64,000 nt of DNA, taken from NCBI GenBank assembly GCA_910579015.1, contig CAJTRO010000009.1, positions 1 to 64,000 of the forward strand, written 5' to 3'. Of the stretch, positions 60,287 to 64,000 are shown piece by piece; positions within the stretch are counted from its first letter, which is position 1; each line of letters starts with the position of its first letter. Source of the stretch: an uncultured Dorea sp. GTDB lineage: Bacteria; Bacillota_A; Clostridia; Lachnospirales; Lachnospiraceae. The translations under genes and the position numbers were made by a program. Under the pieces are notes generated by a model. That model made no database searches, had not been told where the DNA came from, and was given only the letters and a program-made list of their open reading frames with translations.

Positions 60287-61033
60287 CTATGTCGGCGAAC
60301 CAATAGTAACAATCTTTCCAGTCAGCTGGTCGTATATCTTCAATATCTGAGCGGAACTCTGCAACACTCTCTGGCTGCTCATCATCCTCGTCATCTCCTC
60401 CGCCATCTCAACATTGGAGTCCTCCAGATACTTCTGCGTGATCGTCGTCCCCGCATTCGCCGCCTGCGGCTGGGCATTCGCCTGGAACACTCCGCCGGTA
60501 ATCTTGGTGAGCTGGTTATAATCTGCGAAGTCTACTACCCGGATTGTTCCAAAGTACTGACTGCCGTCCTCGCTGGTGATATTGCCCTGTCTGTCGATCG
60601 TGATCTCGTCCGTCGTAAGCCGTATCGGTCCGTTCGTACCCATCACGCGTCCAATCCCCGGCAGAAGGAGATACCCTTCATTATCCAGATTAAACGATCC
60701 GTTCCTTGAATATACCATCCCATTATCCGTCTGGATCTCAAAAAACCCGCTGCCTGTAAGCCCTACATCCATAGGCGCGCCCGTCTCCCGTATCCCGCCT
60801 TCGGAATAGTCTGTCACACGCTCATCCGCCGTGTTCACCCATGATTCCACGCCAATCGCATTCTTACCGCTCTTGTCATAGCGGTACATCATCTCGTCCC
60901 GGAAGGTACTCTGCATGATTCTGTCTTCCTTATATCCGGGAGTGGATACATTCGTCATATTATTACTGATGACGTTCAGATTCCGGTTCTGTGTGATCAT
61001 GTTAGCCGTAAGATTATAATACCCTTGAAACAT
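60287..61033 (-). CDS. Flagellar rod protein (FlgF/FlhO type)
   Basis: 248 residues. MFQGYYNLTANMITQNRNLN, VISNNMTNVSTPGYKED and VGLTGSGFFEIQT are rod/hook family signatures; ends with EMTRMMSSQRVLQSSAQILKIYDQL. Begins one base after the fliA stop. Confidence 0.9.
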   Translation of the reverse strand: MFQGYYNLTANMITQNRNLNVISNNMTNVSTPGYKEDRIMQSTFRDEMMYRYDKSGKNAIGVESWVNTADERVTDYSEGGIRETGAPMDVGLTGSGFFEIQTDNGMVYSRNGSFNLDNEGYLLLPGIGRVMGTNGPIRLTTDEITIDRQGNITSEDGSQYFGTIRVVDFADYNQLTKITGGVFQANAQPQAANAGTTITQKYLEDSNVEMAEEMTRMMSSQRVLQSSAQILKIYDQLTGKIVTIGSPT

Positions 61034-61034
61034 C

Positions 61035-61823
61035 TTAGCTCTCCTTTTCTTCGTTGAATCTTTCCATGTGTTTCCGTAGTTTCTTTATTGCATTCGTATG
61101 AATCTGGGAGACTCTCGGCTCACTCACACTGAGTACATCCGCGATCTGTCTCATATTCAACTCATCTATATAATACAGCGAGATTACGAGCTGCTCATTC
61201 TCCTTAAGCAGCCCTACACCTTCTGCCAGAACCTCTGTAAGCTCCTTCTTAAGATACTTACTCTCCGGCTGCTCATTCTTCTCACCCTGGGGCAGCGACA
61301 CACCCACTTCATTCCCCTGAGCCTCCGCAAGGACCATATCCAGCGACAGTATATTAAACAGCGCCGCCTTGCGCATGGTCTCCTGATACTTCTCAGGCGT
61401 AATGTTCAGATATTCGGTCACCTCCTGCACGGAAGGATAATATCCATGTTTATTATATAACGTTGTCACCGCTTCTTCAATATCTCTTGTGCTCTTTCTT
61501 GTACTTCTTGGCACCCAGTCCTGCTTTCTTGCCAGGTCAATGATCATTCCCTTGATACGTTTTGATATAAATGTCTCGAATTTTACATTCTTATCCACGT
61601 CAAACTTATCGATCGAAGACATGATCGCGATCACGCCTTCGCTTATAATATCGTCTACCTGTGAAAAACTCAGATAGATATCCCGCATCTGAAGCGCGAT
61701 ACTCTTCACAAGATAGATATAGCGCATGACGATTTCCTGTTTGATCTCCAGGCTGCCAGTTTCTTTATACAGTTTTAGAAGCTCTTCGTTCGTCTTTTCT
61801 TTATATCTTTCCTGTGTTTCCAT
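61035..61823 (-). CDS. fliA: Flagellar sigma factor sigma-28
   Basis: 262 residues. Region 2 (IVMRYIYLVKSIALQMRD ... VDDIISEGVIAIMSSIDKFD), region 3 (TRKSTRDIEEAVTTLYNKHGYYPS) and region 4 (LKENEQLVISLYYIDELNMRQIADVLSVSEPRVSQIH) all present. Directs late flagellar and chemotaxis genes such as those with GCCGATAA boxes at 48962 and 58280. Confidence 0.95.
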   Translation of the reverse strand: METQERYKEKTNEELLKLYKETGSLEIKQEIVMRYIYLVKSIALQMRDIYLSFSQVDDIISEGVIAIMSSIDKFDVDKNVKFETFISKRIKGMIIDLARKQDWVPRSTRKSTRDIEEAVTTLYNKHGYYPSVQEVTEYLNITPEKYQETMRKAALFNILSLDMVLAEAQGNEVGVSLPQGEKNEQPESKYLKKELTEVLAEGVGLLKENEQLVISLYYIDELNMRQIADVLSVSEPRVSQIHTNAIKKLRKHMERFNEEKES

Positions 61824-61856
61824 ACCGTATGCTCCGCTTATAATTTATATTATTCA

Positions 61857-63926
61857 TCACATCGTGATATTGCCAACTGCCTGGATCTGGATATTATTGC
61901 TGATCTCATTAAATGAAAGAACAAATACATCCGGGAAGAACTGCTCGATCAGGCGGTAGACATGCAGTCTCACTACCTGACTGGTCAGGATCACCGGCGA
62001 CTGTCCCAGCTCCTGGAACTTCTTCACTTCCTCTGACATCTGCGTGATCACATTCTGCATTACATCCGGGCTGAGCGCCAGATACACGCCGTGGTCTCCG
62101 TTGGTCAGACTGGTGATGATATTCTTCTCCAGCTCTGCATCCAGCGTCACCACCTTCATGCTGTTGCCTTCACAGAACCGCCTTGTGATCGTCCGCTTAA
62201 GCGCAACACGGATATTCTCCGTGATCGTATCCAGATCCCGGACCGTCATGGACGAATCCACGATCGTCTCCATGATCGTCTCCATGTCCTTGATCGGAAT
62301 CCCTTCCTTCAACAGATTGGTAAGGATCTTCTGGAAATTACCAAAGGAGATCAGCGTCGGGATTAATTCATCCACAAGCTCCGGAGACTGTTTCTTCATA
62401 TTATCAACCAGACGTACAACCTCCTGACGGTTCAGGAGCTCGTATGCATGTTTCTTCACGGTCTCTGATAAGTGTGTCAGCATAACAGACAACGGATCGA
62501 TAACCGTATATCCGTAGATCTCCGCCATCTCTTTCTTGTCTACTGTGATCCATTTACTCGGAATACCATATGCAGGCTCGATGGTATCTATACCATCAAT
62601 TTCCTTCTCAAGATTCGGCGGCTCTAAGGCCAGGTAATAATCTACCAGGATCTCTCCCTTGGCAACCTCTTCACCCTTAATCTTGATCACATACTGATTG
62701 GTATTCAGGCTTGAGCTGTCACGCAGCCGGATAGACGGAATGACAAGTCCCATCTCCTGTGCATACTGGCGCCGGAAGATTACGATACGGTCGATCATCC
62801 TTCCGCCGCTTGCCTCATCCACAAGCGGAATCAGACTGTAACCAAACTCCATCTCTATCGGCTCCACAGAAATCAGTGAATACACACTGTTGATATCCTT
62901 GAAATTGTCTTCCTCCACCATCTGCTCTTCCACAGGTCCGGCGCCGCCCATGGCCATCGCCCCCTGTTCCGGAACCACGGCAAACTGCTCCATACGGCGG
63001 AGAAGATAAAACCCGCCGAGCATCATGATCAGCGCGATCACTGCAAGCTGGAGCTTTGGCATCCCCGGAACCGCAAGCAGGATTGCAAGCACGCCGCCCG
63101 CGATCATGATCGCCTTAGGCTGTGCTCCAAACTGGCTCGTTACATCTATGTTCAGACTGTCTTCCGCAACCGCACGGGTTACGATCATACCTGTCGCCGT
63201 TGAGATCAGAAGCGCCGGTATCTGAGATACCAGACCGTCACCGATCGTGGCGATGGAATATACCTGAAGGACTTCTGTGAATCCCATGTCCCCCTGGACC
63301 ATACCGATGACACATCCGCCCAGGAAATTGACTGCCGTGATGATCAGGGACATGGTTGCATCTCCCTTAACGATCTTCGTGGCACCGTCCATGGAACCAT
63401 AAAAATCGGCTTCCTTCTGGATCTTATATCGTCTTGCCTTTGCTTCTTCCTCTGTGATCAGTCCGCTTCCTAAGTCTGCGTCGATCGCCATCTGCTTACC
63501 GGGCATAGCGTCCAGCGTGAATCTTGCCGCTACCTCAGCCACACGCTCTGCACCTTTGGTAATAACAAGGAACTGTACTAATACGATGATCAGGAATATG
63601 ATCACACCGACAACGACATTTCCCTGGAGAACGAAATCACCCATGGACTTGATCACCTGTCCGGCCGTACCGGAGTTACTTAAGATACTCCTTGTAGAGG
63701 AGATATTGATTCCGATACGGTATAATGTCGTGATAAGAAGCAGTGACGGGAAGATAGAGAATTCCAGCGCCTCTTTGATATTCATACTGACCAGAAGAAT
63801 GATCAGCGATACCGCAATATTTAAAATAATCATAACGTCCAGGAAAAACGGACTTAACGGTATGATCAACAGCAATACGATCATTACTACGATCAATGAT
63901 ACCGCGTTATTCAATATATTTTTCAT
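61857..63926 (-). CDS. flhA: Flagellar export gate protein FlhA
   Basis: 689 residues. Eight membrane segments in the first 320 residues with the FHIPEP-region signature (TLDAMPGKQMAIDADLGSGLI), then the cytoplasmic ring domain (YTVIDPLSVMLTHLSETVKKHAYELLNRQEVVRLVDNM region). Part of the type III export gate with FlhB. Gap to fliA is 33 bases, so no flhF or flhG lies between. Confidence 0.96.
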   Translation of the reverse strand: MKNILNNAVSLIVVMIVLLLIIPLSPFFLDVMIILNIAVSLIILLVSMNIKEALEFSIFPSLLLITTLYRIGINISSTRSILSNSGTAGQVIKSMGDFVLQGNVVVGVIIFLIIVLVQFLVITKGAERVAEVAARFTLDAMPGKQMAIDADLGSGLITEEEAKARRYKIQKEADFYGSMDGATKIVKGDATMSLIITAVNFLGGCVIGMVQGDMGFTEVLQVYSIATIGDGLVSQIPALLISTATGMIVTRAVAEDSLNIDVTSQFGAQPKAIMIAGGVLAILLAVPGMPKLQLAVIALIMMLGGFYLLRRMEQFAVVPEQGAMAMGGAGPVEEQMVEEDNFKDINSVYSLISVEPIEMEFGYSLIPLVDEASGGRMIDRIVIFRRQYAQEMGLVIPSIRLRDSSSLNTNQYVIKIKGEEVAKGEILVDYYLALEPPNLEKEIDGIDTIEPAYGIPSKWITVDKKEMAEIYGYTVIDPLSVMLTHLSETVKKHAYELLNRQEVVRLVDNMKKQSPELVDELIPTLISFGNFQKILTNLLKEGIPIKDMETIMETIVDSSMTVRDLDTITENIRVALKRTITRRFCEGNSMKVVTLDAELEKNIITSLTNGDHGVYLALSPDVMQNVITQMSEEVKKFQELGQSPVILTSQVVRLHVYRLIEQFFPDVFVLSFNEISNNIQIQAVGNITM

Positions 63927-63929
63927 CTT

Positions 63930-64000
63930 CTACACCAACTTTTTGTTCATTCGGAATATCTCAACAAGGATCTCCGCTACCACTCCATAATATTCCGCCG
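63930..64000 (-). CDS. flhB: FlhB, C-terminal end only (cut by window)
   Basis: The last 22 codons before a TAG read AEYYGVVAEILVEIFRMNKK and LV. V-A-E-I-L at this spacing near the stop, directly before flhA, is the typical FlhB end. The rest is outside the window. Confidence 0.7.
   Translation of the reverse strand, partial: AEYYGVVAEILVEIFRMNKKLV

Overview
The window looks like chromosomal DNA from an anaerobic gut-type member of the Lachnospiraceae (Clostridia). This rests on the combination of an operon order ntpF-I-K-E-C-G-A-B-D for a V/A-type ATPase, a large-type SRP RNA, clostridial flagellar and chemotaxis genes (fliA, flhA, cheC, cheD, cheV, fliD, fliS), sortase-C pili, a SipW-type signal peptidase and several protein families that I recognise mainly from Lachnospiraceae. 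No species is claimed.

Positions 121-16906 hold one long leftward block of 15 genes that builds a cell surface appendage. In transcription order it has a small paralogous protein, a SARP/BTAD regulator, a second copy of the small protein, a coiled-coil protein, a signal peptidase I, a 1339-residue tip adhesin, a major LPXTG pilin, two class C sortases, a pilin-like protein, two SipW-cognate secreted proteins, two membrane-anchored surface proteins and a SipW-like signal peptidase. Immediately upstream (16976-18764) a tyrosine recombinase gene lies between two exact 22-bp inverted repeats. Each repeat has the layout of a recombinase core site (7-bp arms around a 7-bp asymmetric spacer). A near-consensus promoter inside the segment points away from the pilus operon in this copy and runs into a terminator made by the right repeat. 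Flipping the segment would aim the promoter at the pilus operon. The best reading is an ON/OFF phase-variation switch for the whole appendage, present here in the OFF state.

Positions 18884-27848 encode a complete, probably Na+-translocating, V/A-ATPase. Positions 28016-33322 carry trmL, an aminotransferase, an Lrp-type regulator, an AIR-synthase-like protein, a 34-residue membrane miniprotein and a B12-binding radical SAM protein. Positions 33568-45166 hold a coiled-coil repeat protein, the SRP RNA, tadA, two large low-complexity proteins (one with an HTH domain), a flagellar-neighbourhood protein, a chemoreceptor, a nucleotidyltransferase-like protein, an FtsE-like ATPase and a C39-type peptidase.

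Positions 45264-64000 are motility related: a chaperone-like protein, fliS and fliD leftward; a ParA ATPase with a ComFB-domain protein rightward; then a CZB chemoreceptor, a SprA-like protein, an EAL-HDOD protein, cheV, cheD, cheC, two rod genes, fliA, flhA and the 3' end of flhB leftward. Between the ComFB gene and the chemoreceptor an AT-rich XRE / ImmA-IrrE / PIN-like module is bracketed by an exact 64-bp direct repeat, each copy carrying the same 18-bp-stem terminator. This looks like a cargo insertion into a shared terminator.
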